Source of the DNA: Pseudomonas sp.
GTDB taxonomy: Bacteria > Pseudomonadota > Gammaproteobacteria > Pseudomonadales > Pseudomonadaceae
Assembly (NCBI RefSeq): GCF_030147005.1
Contig: NZ_JASLAW010000209.1
Location: forward strand, 1 to 22,157
DNA: 22,157 nt
Direction of reading: 5' to 3'
Shown here: positions 1 through 7,588 of the stretch, piece after piece
Layout: each line of letters starts with the position of its first letter
Numbering within the stretch: the first letter of the stretch is position 1
The notes under the pieces: model-generated
Database searches by the model: none
The model's input: only the letters and a program-made list of their open reading frames with translations
What the model was told of the DNA's origin: nothing
Position numbers and translations under genes: made by a program

Positions 1-10
1 AAACCTGCGA

Positions 11-106
11 CCTGTGGCGAGGGAGCTTGCTCCCGTTGGGGCGCGAAGCGGCCCCAAAAATGGGACTGCTACGCAGTCCAGCGGGAGCAAGCTCCCTCGC
101 CACAGG
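11..106. repeat. REP doublet (REPIN), Pseudomonas type
   Basis: Two perfect 25-base inverted copies (11-35 and 82-106) each contain the Pseudomonas REP core GAGGGAGCTTGCTCCC, itself a small hairpin. Between them lie two further hairpins: GGGGC/GCCCC around 38-54, and GGACTGC/GCAGTCC at 63-79. The whole unit can fold into one long cruciform or RNA stem. This is the layout of a REPIN, a non-autonomous element spread by RAYT (TnpA-REP) transposases; no such transposase gene is in this window. It lies just past the 3' end of the minus-strand tct operon, where it could protect or end the transcript. Confidence 0.9.
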
Positions 107-160
107 GACCGGTTCTGTCTTAACTGACTGGCATTAGGGCTGGCCCTGGCTGAAGAAGGA

Positions 161-1189
161 TCAGGGCTGACGATTCCAGTGCCTGAACAACGGCTCCGCC
201 AGAAACAGCACAAACAACAACCGCATTACCTGCATCGCCGTCACTAACGGCACCGACAATTGCAGGGTTTCTGCCGTCAGGCTCATCTCGGCAATGCCGC
301 CGGGCATCATGCCCAACGTCAGTGAGCGCAGGTCCAGGTGCGTCAGCGCACTCAACCCTACCGCTGCCAACGTGGCGAGCGCCATGGTCAAGGCCGTGCC
401 AACCAAGGTGCGGCCCATGAACGCCGGAGCGCTGCGGAAGAACTGGCGATTGAAGTGGCAGCCCAGGCCACTGCCGATCAGCCATTGGCCGATCTGGCTG
501 CCGCCGTCCGGCAGGCCAATGTGCAAATCCCAGGTCACACTGGCGATGGCACTTACCAGCAAGGGCCCGAACAGCCAAGGATTGGGCTGGCGCAAATGCT
601 GCCAACCCCAGGCGACCAGCGCACCTATTGGAAACAGCAGGGCCAGCCATGCCCAATCGACCGGCGCTGGATGAAACTGTGGTGCGCCGCCACCGAGCAA
701 ATACTTGAAGATCGCCGGCACACACAGCACCACCACCAGCACGCGCAGACTCTGCCCCGCTGCGACTCGGCTGAGCACCGCGCCATTACGGGCGCCGAGG
801 TTGACCATCTCGCCGGAACCTCCCGGCATGCTGGAGAAAAACGCCGTGGCGCGGTCTTCACCGCTGCGGCGCATCAGCCACACGCCGACCACGCTCGACA
901 AACTCGTCACCAAAGCACCGAAGAAGATCAGGCCAAAGTGGCTCATCACCTGCTCGATCACCACCGGCGTGAAGTGCAAGCCGATGCCGATGCCCACCAC
1001 CCATTGGCCGCATTTGCGACCGCCGGGGATCTCCGCCAACTGCCACGGCGTGAGGCAGCGCACCAGGATAATCGCCAGCAACGAGCCGACCATATACGGC
1101 AAAGGCCAGCCGACCAGGCTGGCCAGGTAACCGCCGGTCAGGCCGACCAGCGGTGTTCCCCACCAATGCTTAAAGGTGACCTCAGGCAT
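161..1189 (-). CDS. AbrB-family inner-membrane protein
   Basis: The 342-residue product is very hydrophobic, with about ten membrane segments. It has the internal duplication of the AbrB (COG3180) membrane family: a glycine-rich MPGGxxEM-type motif appears near the middle (SMPGGSGEMVNLG) and again near the C-terminus (MMPGGIAEMSLTA). The family is named after an E. coli protein linked to aidB regulation; its transport substrate is not established. The gene is last in the tct operon. The ATG at 1189 overlaps the tctA stop (1182-1184), which suggests translational coupling. A GTG at 1201 would add four residues (MPPP); neither start has a clear Shine-Dalgarno, so the start is uncertain. A role in carboxylate export or import is inferred only from position. 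Confidence 0.85.
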   Translation of the reverse strand: MPEVTFKHWWGTPLVGLTGGYLASLVGWPLPYMVGSLLAIILVRCLTPWQLAEIPGGRKCGQWVVGIGIGLHFTPVVIEQVMSHFGLIFFGALVTSLSSVVGVWLMRRSGEDRATAFFSSMPGGSGEMVNLGARNGAVLSRVAAGQSLRVLVVVLCVPAIFKYLLGGGAPQFHPAPVDWAWLALLFPIGALVAWGWQHLRQPNPWLFGPLLVSAIASVTWDLHIGLPDGGSQIGQWLIGSGLGCHFNRQFFRSAPAFMGRTLVGTALTMALATLAAVGLSALTHLDLRSLTLGMMPGGIAEMSLTAETLQLSVPLVTAMQVMRLLFVLFLAEPLFRHWNRQP

Positions 1190-2696
1190 TGGCGGCGGCA
1201 CGACGCTGCAAGGAACGCTTGCGCCAGATACGCAGCAATGGCACGAGCAGCATGATGGCTGTCATCACCCACACACCGAAGGTGATCGGGCTCGACCACA
1301 GGATCTCCAGCGCGCCATTGGAAATTGACAATGCACGACGCAGGTTCTGCTCCATCAGGCCGCCGAGGATAAAGCCCAGCAGCAATGGCGACAGCGGGAA
1401 ATCCAGCTTGCGCAGGATGTAACCGAAGATGCCGATGGCGATCATCAGGAACAGGTCGAAGGTGGTGGCATGCACCGCATACACACCAATCGCTGTGATG
1501 ATGGCGATTACCGGCACCAGTGCCCAGTTCGGCACGGCAAGGATGCGTGTGAAGATGCGGATCATCGGAATGTTGAGCACCACCAGCATGATGTTGGCGA
1601 TAAACAACGATGCGATCAGGCCCCAGACAATATCGGGTTGCTGTTGGAACAGCAGCGGGCCGGGGGTGATGTTGTACAGCGACAGGGCACCGATCATCAC
1701 CGCCGTGGTACCTGAGCCGGGCACGCCGAGGGTCAGCATCGGCACCATGGCGCCGCAGACCGAAGCGCCGATAGCGGTTTCCGGCGCCGCCAGACCGCGC
1801 ATGTCGCCTTCGCCGAATTTGCCACTGGCGCCGGCGATACGTTTCTCGGTCATGTAGGCCACGGCCGAGGCCATGGTTGCGCCGGCACCCGGCAAGACGC
1901 CGATGATAAAGCCCGACACCCCGCAACGCAGGTTCACGGTCAACACCGATAAGGCTTCCTTGGCGTTGAACATCATGCGCCCGGTGGCTTTCACCGCTTC
2001 CTGGCCGCGATGGGTTTTCTCCAGAAGCAGCAGGATTTCACTGATGGAGAACAGGCCCAGCACCAACACCACAAACTGAATGCCGTCGGTCAGGTGGATG
2101 TTGTCGCCGGTAAAGCGGTACACACCACTGTTGGCGTCGATGCCCACGCAGGCGAGGAACAGGCCGATCAACGCCGAGACAAAGGTTTTCAATGGCTTGT
2201 CACCCGCCATGCCGCCCAGGCAGACAATCGCAAATACCATCAACACGAAGTATTCCGCGGGGCCGAAGGCAATCGCCCATTTGGCCAGCAACGGTGCAAA
2301 CAGCACCATGCCGCAGGTGGCGATAAACGCACCGATGAACGAGCTCCAGGCAGACAACGACAACGCCACGCCGGCCAAGCCTTTGCGGGCCATCGGGTAG
2401 CCGTCGAGGGTGGTCATCACCGTGGAGGCTTCGCCCGGAATATTGAGCAGGATCGAACTGATGCGGCCACCGTATTCACAGCCCAGGTATACGGCTGCGA
2501 GCAGGATCAACGCCGACTCGGGCGGCAGGCCCAGCGCGAAGGCGATGGGGATCAGCAATGCCACGCCGTTGATCGGTCCCAGGCCCGGCAGCAGGCCGAC
2601 CACGGTGCCGATCAGCGTTCCGCACAGGGCGGTCACCAGGTTGTATGGGCTCAGCGCGACGCCGAAACCCTGGCCCAAATAGCCAAAAGTATCCAT
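1182..2696 (-). CDS. tctA: Tripartite tricarboxylate transporter, large permease TctA
   Basis: The 504-residue protein has roughly a dozen hydrophobic segments and matches the TctA family in length. Family motifs visible are GLLPGLGPINGVALLIP near residues 37-53 and, in the second half, GVLPGAGATMASAVAYMTEK, the two repeated glycine-proline loops of the TctA fold. TctA is the large inner-membrane subunit of the TTT uptake system, which moves citrate-like tricarboxylates with a cation gradient and takes substrate from periplasmic TctC. It starts one base after the tctB stop and overlaps the AbrB-family gene at its 3' end, so all are probably one transcript. The substrate (citrate, aconitate, isocitrate or another carboxylate) cannot be read from the sequence. 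Confidence 0.95.
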   Translation of the reverse strand: MDTFGYLGQGFGVALSPYNLVTALCGTLIGTVVGLLPGLGPINGVALLIPIAFALGLPPESALILLAAVYLGCEYGGRISSILLNIPGEASTVMTTLDGYPMARKGLAGVALSLSAWSSFIGAFIATCGMVLFAPLLAKWAIAFGPAEYFVLMVFAIVCLGGMAGDKPLKTFVSALIGLFLACVGIDANSGVYRFTGDNIHLTDGIQFVVLVLGLFSISEILLLLEKTHRGQEAVKATGRMMFNAKEALSVLTVNLRCGVSGFIIGVLPGAGATMASAVAYMTEKRIAGASGKFGEGDMRGLAAPETAIGASVCGAMVPMLTLGVPGSGTTAVMIGALSLYNITPGPLLFQQQPDIVWGLIASLFIANIMLVVLNIPMIRIFTRILAVPNWALVPVIAIITAIGVYAVHATTFDLFLMIAIGIFGYILRKLDFPLSPLLLGFILGGLMEQNLRRALSISNGALEILWSSPITFGVWVMTAIMLLVPLLRIWRKRSLQRRAAANA

Positions 2697-2697
2697 A

Positions 2698-3156
2698 TCA
2701 GTTCTCCAGAACGTCGAGCAGGCCGAGGGGCAGCGGTACGTCCATGGCTTTATCGAACAGCAGATAAAGGCCGACGCTCATCAAGGCGATGATCACCACG
2801 CTGGGCAACCAGCGCCCGCCGTACAGCCGTGCCATCGGTATACCGATCAGCATGCTGCTGAGAATGAAGCCCAGGGATTCGAAAGTGCCGGCAAACACCA
2901 GCAGCAAGGCCACGCAAAGCCCGATCTTGATTAGGGTAGGGCGGTCCAGCGCGGGTTCATCGTCGGTGTGTTTGGTCGGTTGCGGGCGAATCAGCATGTA
3001 AATCAGCGCCAAGCCCATCAGCCCGATCAGCAGCAGAGGGAAGGCCCGAGGCCCTACCGGCTCGTAGGAAAAAGCAGCCTGATACGGCCAGGCCATCAGT
3101 GCCAGGCCGATACAGACCAGCAACATCACGGCAGCGAAAATGCGTTGTAAGAGCAT
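2698..3156 (-). CDS. tctB: Tripartite tricarboxylate transporter, small permease TctB
   Basis: This 152-residue protein has four hydrophobic segments and the usual size and place of TctB, the small membrane subunit of the TTT carrier. The start at 3156 (MLLQRIFAAVML) is chosen because CAGGAG lies just upstream on the minus strand. A longer reading from 3189 would run its N-terminus through the 13-bp intercistronic hairpin and is unlikely. A hydrophilic, Asp/Glu-rich loop (HTDDEPALDRP) separates the second and third membrane segments. It ends one base before tctA and follows tctC by 60 bases. Confidence 0.93.
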   Translation of the reverse strand: MLLQRIFAAVMLLVCIGLALMAWPYQAAFSYEPVGPRAFPLLLIGLMGLALIYMLIRPQPTKHTDDEPALDRPTLIKIGLCVALLLVFAGTFESLGFILSSMLIGIPMARLYGGRWLPSVVIIALMSVGLYLLFDKAMDVPLPLGLLDVLEN

Positions 3157-3168
3157 GGAAAACTCCTG

Positions 3169-3199
3169 GGCCACGCCTTTGATGTGCAAAGGCGTGGCC
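3169..3199 (-). promoter_or_regulatory. Strong intercistronic hairpin between tctC and tctB
   Basis: A perfect 13-bp inverted repeat (3169-3181 with 3187-3199, core GGCCACGCCTTTG) has a five-base loop. It sits between the tctC stop and the tctB ribosome binding site, whose CAGGAG begins right at the base of the stem. There is no T-run after it on the minus strand, so a classical terminator is unlikely. Such hairpins behind substrate-binding-protein genes usually shield the upstream mRNA from 3' exonucleases and so raise the binding protein above the permease. That role is inferred here. Confidence 0.75.
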
Positions 3200-3216
3200 G
3201 CGCGAACAGGGGGCGT

Positions 3217-4200
3217 TTACTGGATCAGGCCGAACTCTTTGGCCAGCACTTTGTAGTCAGCCACCTGTTTCTTCACATAGGTGTCCAGCTCCGGGCCGGT
3301 CATGGCGAACGGGAACAGCTCGCGCTGGTCACGCAGCTTGGCGAACTCGTCGGAGGCCAGCAGCTTGTCGAAGGCGTCCTTCCACCAGGCGTAGTCGGCA
3401 TCGCTGACTTTTGGCCCAAGGTAGAAGCCGCGCACTACTGGCCAGACGATGTCGTAGCCTTGCTCCTTGGCGGTCGGGATGTCTTTCATTTCCGGTTCGT
3501 CCAGGCGGTTTTCAGCGAATACGGCCAGCAGGCGCATACCGCCGCTCTGGATGTGCGGCATGGAGTCGGAGATGTCGGTACTGCCCACCTGGATATGCCC
3601 GCCAAGCAGCGCCGTGGCGATTTCGCCGCCACCTTCGAGCGCCACGTAACGCAGGTCACGCGGGTTGATGCCGGCGGCCTTGGCGATCAGTGCGGTTTGC
3701 ATCCAGTCCTGGCTGCCGACGGTGCCGCCGGAACCGATCACGACCTTGCTCGGATCTTTCTTCAAGGCCTGGACCAGATCGTCGAGGGTCTTGTAGGGCG
3801 AGTCGCTTTTTACTGCAATGGCACCGTAGCTGGTGCCCACTGCCGCGAGCCAGCGCACGTTGGTTTCATCGAAACGGCCGAACTTGCCCTGGGCCAGGTT
3901 CAGCAACGAACCGCTGGACCAGGCCACCAGCGTGCCGCCGTCCGCAGGACGCTGAGCGACCACCGCGTTGTAGGCCACTGCGCCCACGCCGCCGGGCATG
4001 TAGGTCACGCGCATTGGTTTGCTCAGCAACTTCTGGTTGACCAGCGCGCTTTGCGCCAGTTTGCAGGTCAGGTCAAAACCGCCGCCCGGTGAGGCCGGGG
4101 CGATGCATTCCGGGCGCTTGGGCTCGTCGGCGGCCAGCAGTTGGCCGGCGAACAGCATGCAGCCGGCGGTCAGGGCAAGTTTACGCAGTGAAAGGGTCAT
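3217..4200 (-). CDS. tctC: Tripartite tricarboxylate transporter, periplasmic binding protein TctC
   Basis: The 327-residue product has a signal peptide (MTLSLRKLALTAGCMLFAGQ, cleavage likely after LLA-A near residue 24). A TctC/Bug-family solute-binding fold follows, with the typical early loop ECIAPASPGGGFDLTC, the MPGGVGAVAYN loop, and the GSGGTVGSQD segment. It captures carboxylates in the periplasm and hands them to TctA/TctB. The ATG at 4200 has ACGGAG about six bases upstream and, just before that, an AACAACAA motif that fits Hfq/Crc catabolite repression. It is the first confidently identified gene of the tctCBA operon, which is divergent from tctDE. Bug proteins bind varied carboxylates, so the ligand is open. 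Confidence 0.95.
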   Translation of the reverse strand: MTLSLRKLALTAGCMLFAGQLLAADEPKRPECIAPASPGGGFDLTCKLAQSALVNQKLLSKPMRVTYMPGGVGAVAYNAVVAQRPADGGTLVAWSSGSLLNLAQGKFGRFDETNVRWLAAVGTSYGAIAVKSDSPYKTLDDLVQALKKDPSKVVIGSGGTVGSQDWMQTALIAKAAGINPRDLRYVALEGGGEIATALLGGHIQVGSTDISDSMPHIQSGGMRLLAVFAENRLDEPEMKDIPTAKEQGYDIVWPVVRGFYLGPKVSDADYAWWKDAFDKLLASDEFAKLRDQRELFPFAMTGPELDTYVKKQVADYKVLAKEFGLIQ

Positions 4201-4213
4201 AGTGATCTCCGTC

Positions 4214-4221
4214 TTGTTGTT
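4214..4221 (-). promoter_or_regulatory. CA motif (Hfq/Crc site) at the tctC ribosome binding site
   Basis: On the minus strand the bases AACAACAA fit the AAnAAnAA pattern bound by Hfq with Crc in Pseudomonas. The motif lies directly before the ACGGAG Shine-Dalgarno of tctC, the usual place for translational catabolite repression relieved by CrcZ-type RNAs. The match is seen; the regulation is inferred. Confidence 0.6.
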
Positions 4222-4244
4222 ATGAGTGGCTTACCAGGCGCTAC

Positions 4245-4445
4245 TTAATCAGAGTGCGATGCCGTAGTTGGCCCGCGGCGCGATGACCCGGTACGGGTCG
4301 ACACAGAGGAAGGCGCTGTCGCCGGACAGATGTGGGCCCGCCCAGGCGGCGAAAAGCCGGCAAGCGCGGCGGCACTGGCAGGAACGGTGTGATTGAGGCG
4401 GGAATTATGAGCAGGCGGGCAAGCCTGGGGCTGTGTCGACAGCAT
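4245..4445 (-). pseudogene. Possible remnant of a deleted gene upstream of tctC (66-codon ORF)
   Basis: A 66-codon ORF starts at 4445 with ACGGAG nine bases upstream and a double CA motif before that, a well-formed translation start. Its protein (MLSTQPQACPPAHNSRLN...) matches nothing I recognise and has no signal peptide. A different minus-strand frame over the last ~100 bases has strong G/C third positions, reads as ordinary protein (LCVDPYRVIAPRANYGIAL) and stops near 4246. A good start joined to a coding-like tail in another frame is what an internal deletion would leave. P. aeruginosa carries the porin gene opdH beside tctC, so opdH is one candidate, but the tail does not look like an OprD-family C-terminus to me. 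It could also be a short leader ORF or chance. Confidence 0.3.
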
Positions 4446-4454
4446 CGTGGTGCA

Positions 4455-4470
4455 CTCCGTTATTGTTCTT
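4455..4470 (-). promoter_or_regulatory. Second CA motif with Shine-Dalgarno in the tctC leader
   Basis: On the minus strand AAGAACAATAA, which holds two overlapping AAnAAnAA matches, is followed at once by ACGGAG. This arrangement is typical of catabolite-repressed Pseudomonas genes. It precedes the 66-codon ORF starting at 4445, not tctC itself. Confidence 0.5.
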
Positions 4471-4479
4471 ATTTTGGCG

Positions 4480-4499
4480 AAAACGCTTCGAGGCGTTTT
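4480..4499. repeat. Short hairpin AAAACGC/GCGTTTT
   Basis: A 7-bp perfect stem with a six-base loop (TTCGAG) ends in a run of five T on the plus strand. Read toward tctD it resembles a weak terminator or attenuator about 180 bases before the gene. Read toward tctC it lies just upstream of the CA-motif leader. Its function is unknown. Confidence 0.4.
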
Positions 4500-4680
4500 T
4501 CGGGCGCTACGGGTGAAGTAGCTCGGCGGGCATAAACCACCGTTTTTGGATCCTATAGGGCGAAGCTTTCACTAACCTTTCAGTGGCTTTCCAATGTTTT
4601 CTGACTTCACAGGGCAAGTTGCGCCTGTAAACTGCCGGTCAAAGTGTGGCGTCGACCACTCATGAACGAGGTAGAAATCC

Positions 4681-5352
4681 ATGCGCGTCCTTCTGGTTGA
4701 AGACCATTTGCAACTCGCCGAAAGTGTCGCCCAAGCGCTCAAGAGCACGGGGTTGACCGTCGACGTGTTGCACGATGGCGTGGCCGCGGACTTGGCCTTG
4801 AGCAGCGAGGAATATGCGGCGGCAATTCTCGATGTGGGGCTGCCGCGCATGGATGGTTTCGAGGTGTTGGCACGCTTGCGCGCCCGTGGAAAAAATGTGC
4901 CGGTGTTAATGCTGACGGCACGCAGCGATGTAAAAGATCGCGTGCATGGCTTGAACCTGGGCGCCGACGATTACCTCGCCAAACCGTTTGAACTGACGGA
5001 ACTCGAGGCGCGGGTCAAGGCGCTGCTACGCCGCAGCGTGTTGGGCGGCGAGCGCCAGCAGGCGTGCGGCGTGCTGGTTTACGACCTCGACACGCGGCGC
5101 TTCACGGTCGGCGGCGATTTGCTGACCTTGACCTCTCGTGAGCAAGCGGTGCTTGAGGCGCTGATCGCCCGGCCTGGCCGTGTGATGAGCAAGGAGCAAC
5201 TGGCCTCCCAGGTGTTCGGTCTCGACGAAGAAGCCAGCCCGGATGCCATCGAAATCTACGTGCACCGCCTGCGCAAGAAACTCGACGGCCAGCCCATCGC
5301 CATTGTCACCTTCCGTGGCCTCGGCTACCTGCTGGAAGCCCGCGATGCATAA
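4681..5352 (+). CDS. tctD: Response regulator TctD (OmpR family)
   Basis: The 223-residue protein has an N-terminal receiver domain with the acidic pair E7-D8, phospho-acceptor D51 (in ILDVGLPRMDG), the switch threonine in MLTARSD and the conserved lysine in LAKPFEL. A C-terminal OmpR/PhoB winged helix follows, ending in the recognition segment IEIYVHRLRKKLDG and the FRGLGYLL wing. The TctD role is assigned from its place: divergent from tctCBA and overlapping its kinase gene by eight bases. By family knowledge, phosphorylated TctD activates tricarboxylate uptake genes when the substrate is present. The start at 4681 begins directly with MRVLLVEDH, the usual receiver N-terminus. Confidence 0.93.
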   Translation: MRVLLVEDHLQLAESVAQALKSTGLTVDVLHDGVAADLALSSEEYAAAILDVGLPRMDGFEVLARLRARGKNVPVLMLTARSDVKDRVHGLNLGADDYLAKPFELTELEARVKALLRRSVLGGERQQACGVLVYDLDTRRFTVGGDLLTLTSREQAVLEALIARPGRVMSKEQLASQVFGLDEEASPDAIEIYVHRLRKKLDGQPIAIVTFRGLGYLLEARDA

Positions 5353-6736
5353 GCCCAGCAGCCTGCGCTGGCGCCTGCTGTGGAACCTGGCGCTGTTGCT
5401 GGTGCTGCTGATGCTCGCCAGCGGCATGAGTGCCTACTGGAACGGTCGCGAAGCGGCCGACACCGCCTACGACCGCACCCTGCTGGCCTCGGCGCGCACC
5501 ATTGCCGCCGGCTTGACCCAGGTGGACGGCACGCTCAGTGCCAACGTGCCCTATGTAGCGCTGGATACCTTTGCCTACGACAGCGCGGGGCGCATTTATT
5601 ACCAGGTCAATGACATCCACCGGAAGCTGATATCGGGCTATGAAAACCTGCCCGGTCCGCCGCCCGGCACCCCACGCACTGACGATTACCCGGCCTTGGC
5701 GCAGTTCTACGACGCCATGTATCAGGGGCAGCCCGTGCGCGTGGTGAGCCTGCTCAAGGCTGTCTCCGAGCCGAACATGAACGGCATGGCGGAGGTTCGT
5801 GTGGCGGAAACTGACGAAGCGCGGGTCGCCATGGCCCGCAGCCTGATGGCTGACACCTTGTTGCGCCTGGGCATGCTCGCCATTGGCGCGCTGTTGCTGG
5901 TGTGGTTTGCCGTCAGCGCGGCGCTGCGCCCGTTGGAGCGCTTGCGCACGGCGGTGGAAGAGCGCCAGCCCGACGACCTGCGGCCCTTACCGCTGGTGGA
6001 GGTACAGGATGAGTTCGGCCCGCTGGTGCGTTCCCTCAATCATTTCACCGAACGCTTGCGCGGCCAGTTCGAGCGCCAGGCGCAGTTTATTGCCGACGCC
6101 GCCCACGAGTTGCGCACGCCGCTGGCCGCGCTCAAGGCGCGCCTGGAACTGGGCCTGCGCGCCGAAGAACCGGCCACGTGGCGCAGCACCCTGGAAACTG
6201 CCGCGCAGGGCACCGACCGCCTGACCCACCTGGCTAATCAGTTGTTATCCCTGGCGCGCATCGAAAACGGTGCCAGGGCCATTGCCGAAGGCGGCGCGCA
6301 GTTGCTCGACCTCAGCCAATTGGCGCGGGAGCTGGGCATGGCCATGGCACCCCTGGCCCATGCCCGAGGCGTTGCCCTGGCGCTGGAAGCGGACGAACCG
6401 GTATGGCTGCGCGGCGAACCAACGCTGCTCAATGAGTTGCTGAGCAACCTGGTGGACAACGCGCTGGCCCACACCCCACCGGGTGGCAACGTGATTTTGC
6501 GGGTGAGTGCGCCGGCGGTGCTGGAAGTCGAGGACGATGGCCCGGGTATCCCGCTGGATGAGCGGGACCGGGTGTTCGAGCGATTCTATCGGCGCAGTCA
6601 GCAGGGCATGGGGTCTGGCCTGGGGCTGGCGATTGTCGGGGAAATCTGCCGTGCGCATCTGGCGCAGATCAGCCTGCATGATGGCGAGTCGGCGGGGTTG
6701 AAAGTGCGAGTGAGCTTTATCGCCGCGGATCAATAG
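5345..6736 (+). CDS. tctE: Sensor histidine kinase TctE
   Basis: Read from the ATG at 5345, which overlaps the tctD stop, the protein has 463 residues. A first membrane helix lies at about 8-30. A periplasmic sensor part of about 140 residues follows, then a second helix near 172-192, a short HAMP-like linker, and the dimerisation box AAHELRTPLAAL with phospho-acceptor H254. The ATPase domain shows the N box (NELLSNLVDNALAH), DDGPGIP and GSGLGLAI. It is expected to sense tricarboxylates in the periplasm and phosphorylate TctD. The reading frame remains open upstream to 5243 inside tctD, but that part is a shadow. Its 3' end overlaps the convergent HDOD gene by seven bases. Confidence 0.93.
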   Translation: MHKPSSLRWRLLWNLALLLVLLMLASGMSAYWNGREAADTAYDRTLLASARTIAAGLTQVDGTLSANVPYVALDTFAYDSAGRIYYQVNDIHRKLISGYENLPGPPPGTPRTDDYPALAQFYDAMYQGQPVRVVSLLKAVSEPNMNGMAEVRVAETDEARVAMARSLMADTLLRLGMLAIGALLLVWFAVSAALRPLERLRTAVEERQPDDLRPLPLVEVQDEFGPLVRSLNHFTERLRGQFERQAQFIADAAHELRTPLAALKARLELGLRAEEPATWRSTLETAAQGTDRLTHLANQLLSLARIENGARAIAEGGAQLLDLSQLARELGMAMAPLAHARGVALALEADEPVWLRGEPTLLNELLSNLVDNALAHTPPGGNVILRVSAPAVLEVEDDGPGIPLDERDRVFERFYRRSQQGMGSGLGLAIVGEICRAHLAQISLHDGESAGLKVRVSFIAADQ

Positions 6737-7551
6737 AACATAGAGCGTGCTTCATCCAGCTCGATTTGCAGTTTTTCGCTGTAGGGGTCAACCCGCAGTT
6801 TTTTCATCGCCGGCACGCAGGTTATGTCGACTTTGGCCAGTGGATGTGGGGTGTTGTGGTGGCAGTACAGCACGGCGATCTGCACCAGATCGATGTAATC
6901 GAGCCGGGCGCTGTCGCGTTCCAGGTTCAGGTACTGGCCCGGCAGTTTTGCCAGCATCTCGGGAAAGTCCCAGCCACTGAGCAACTTGTCGCCCAGTACC
7001 GGGTGGATGCTATCGATTACGTGGTTGAGGCTGACCGGGTCGGACAGCAGCTCGTAATGGTCTTCGGCGAAAGTGAGGATCGGCAGCACGCCGATCTGGT
7101 GCACCAGGCCGCCCAGGGCCGCCTGGTCCGGCTTGAGGTCGCTATGCCCGCGACACAAGGCATAGCTGACGCCCGCCACCTCCAGGCTGCGGCGCCACAC
7201 ATCGCGCATTTTTTGTTCCACCACTTCGGAGCGGGCGTGGAAGATCTGCTCCATGACCAGGCCGATGGCCAGGTTGCTGCTGTAATTGGTGCCGAGCCGC
7301 GTGATGGCGGTGTGCAGGTCGGTGACTTCCTGAGTCGCTCTCAGCAACGGGCTGTTGACCACTTTGATCAGGCGCGCCGACAGGGCGGTATCGCGACTGA
7401 TCACTTTGCTCAAGTGGCTGATGCTGATCTCCGGGTCTTCGGCGGCCTGACGAATCTTCAGGGCCACCTCCGGTAATGTCGGCAGAACCAGGTCATCGTT
7501 GTCGATGGCCTTCACCAAAGCCTGTTGGACTTTTTCCGCCAGCTCGTTCAT
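6730..7551 (-). CDS. HDOD-domain signalling protein
   Basis: The 273-residue protein carries one HDOD domain (about residues 20-215), seen in LPTLPEVALKI, ISRDTALSARLIKVVNSP, the AITRLG segment and GLVHQIGVLPIL. HDOD proteins resemble HD phosphohydrolases but lack the full metal site, and act in bacterial signalling and stress responses; no catalytic activity can be assigned. No partner domain (response regulator, GGDEF or EAL) is fused. The same gene lies beside tctE-ygfZ in other pseudomonads as I recall. The start (MNELAEKVQQ) has only a weak Shine-Dalgarno. ygfZ lies 37 bases upstream on the same strand, so the two may be co-transcribed. Confidence 0.85.
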   Translation of the reverse strand: MNELAEKVQQALVKAIDNDDLVLPTLPEVALKIRQAAEDPEISISHLSKVISRDTALSARLIKVVNSPLLRATQEVTDLHTAITRLGTNYSSNLAIGLVMEQIFHARSEVVEQKMRDVWRRSLEVAGVSYALCRGHSDLKPDQAALGGLVHQIGVLPILTFAEDHYELLSDPVSLNHVIDSIHPVLGDKLLSGWDFPEMLAKLPGQYLNLERDSARLDYIDLVQIAVLYCHHNTPHPLAKVDITCVPAMKKLRVDPYSEKLQIELDEARSMFY

Positions 7552-7588
7552 TCATGCTCTCTAGGGTGTTGCAAAAAAGGTGCGGCGT

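Larger units (their letters stand above)
4201..4680. other. Divergent tctC/tctD intergenic region
   Basis: These 480 bases separate tctC from tctD and must hold promoters for both directions; I cannot assign a -35/-10 pair with confidence. Visible elements are: a GACCCG-GTA-CGGGTC hairpin (4285-4299); a possible gene remnant on the minus strand (4245-4445); a second CA-motif and Shine-Dalgarno pair on the minus strand (4455-4470); and an AAAACGC/GCGTTTT hairpin (4480-4499). The part nearest tctD (about 4510-4680) is less GC-rich and carries no clear ORF. TctD-binding sites probably lie here but I could not recognise repeats for them. Confidence 0.6.

Noticed and set aside
3157..3189. Longer start for TctB at 3189
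   Set aside because: The added codons lie in the intercistronic hairpin and have no Shine-Dalgarno, while the ATG at 3156 has CAGGAG at good spacing.
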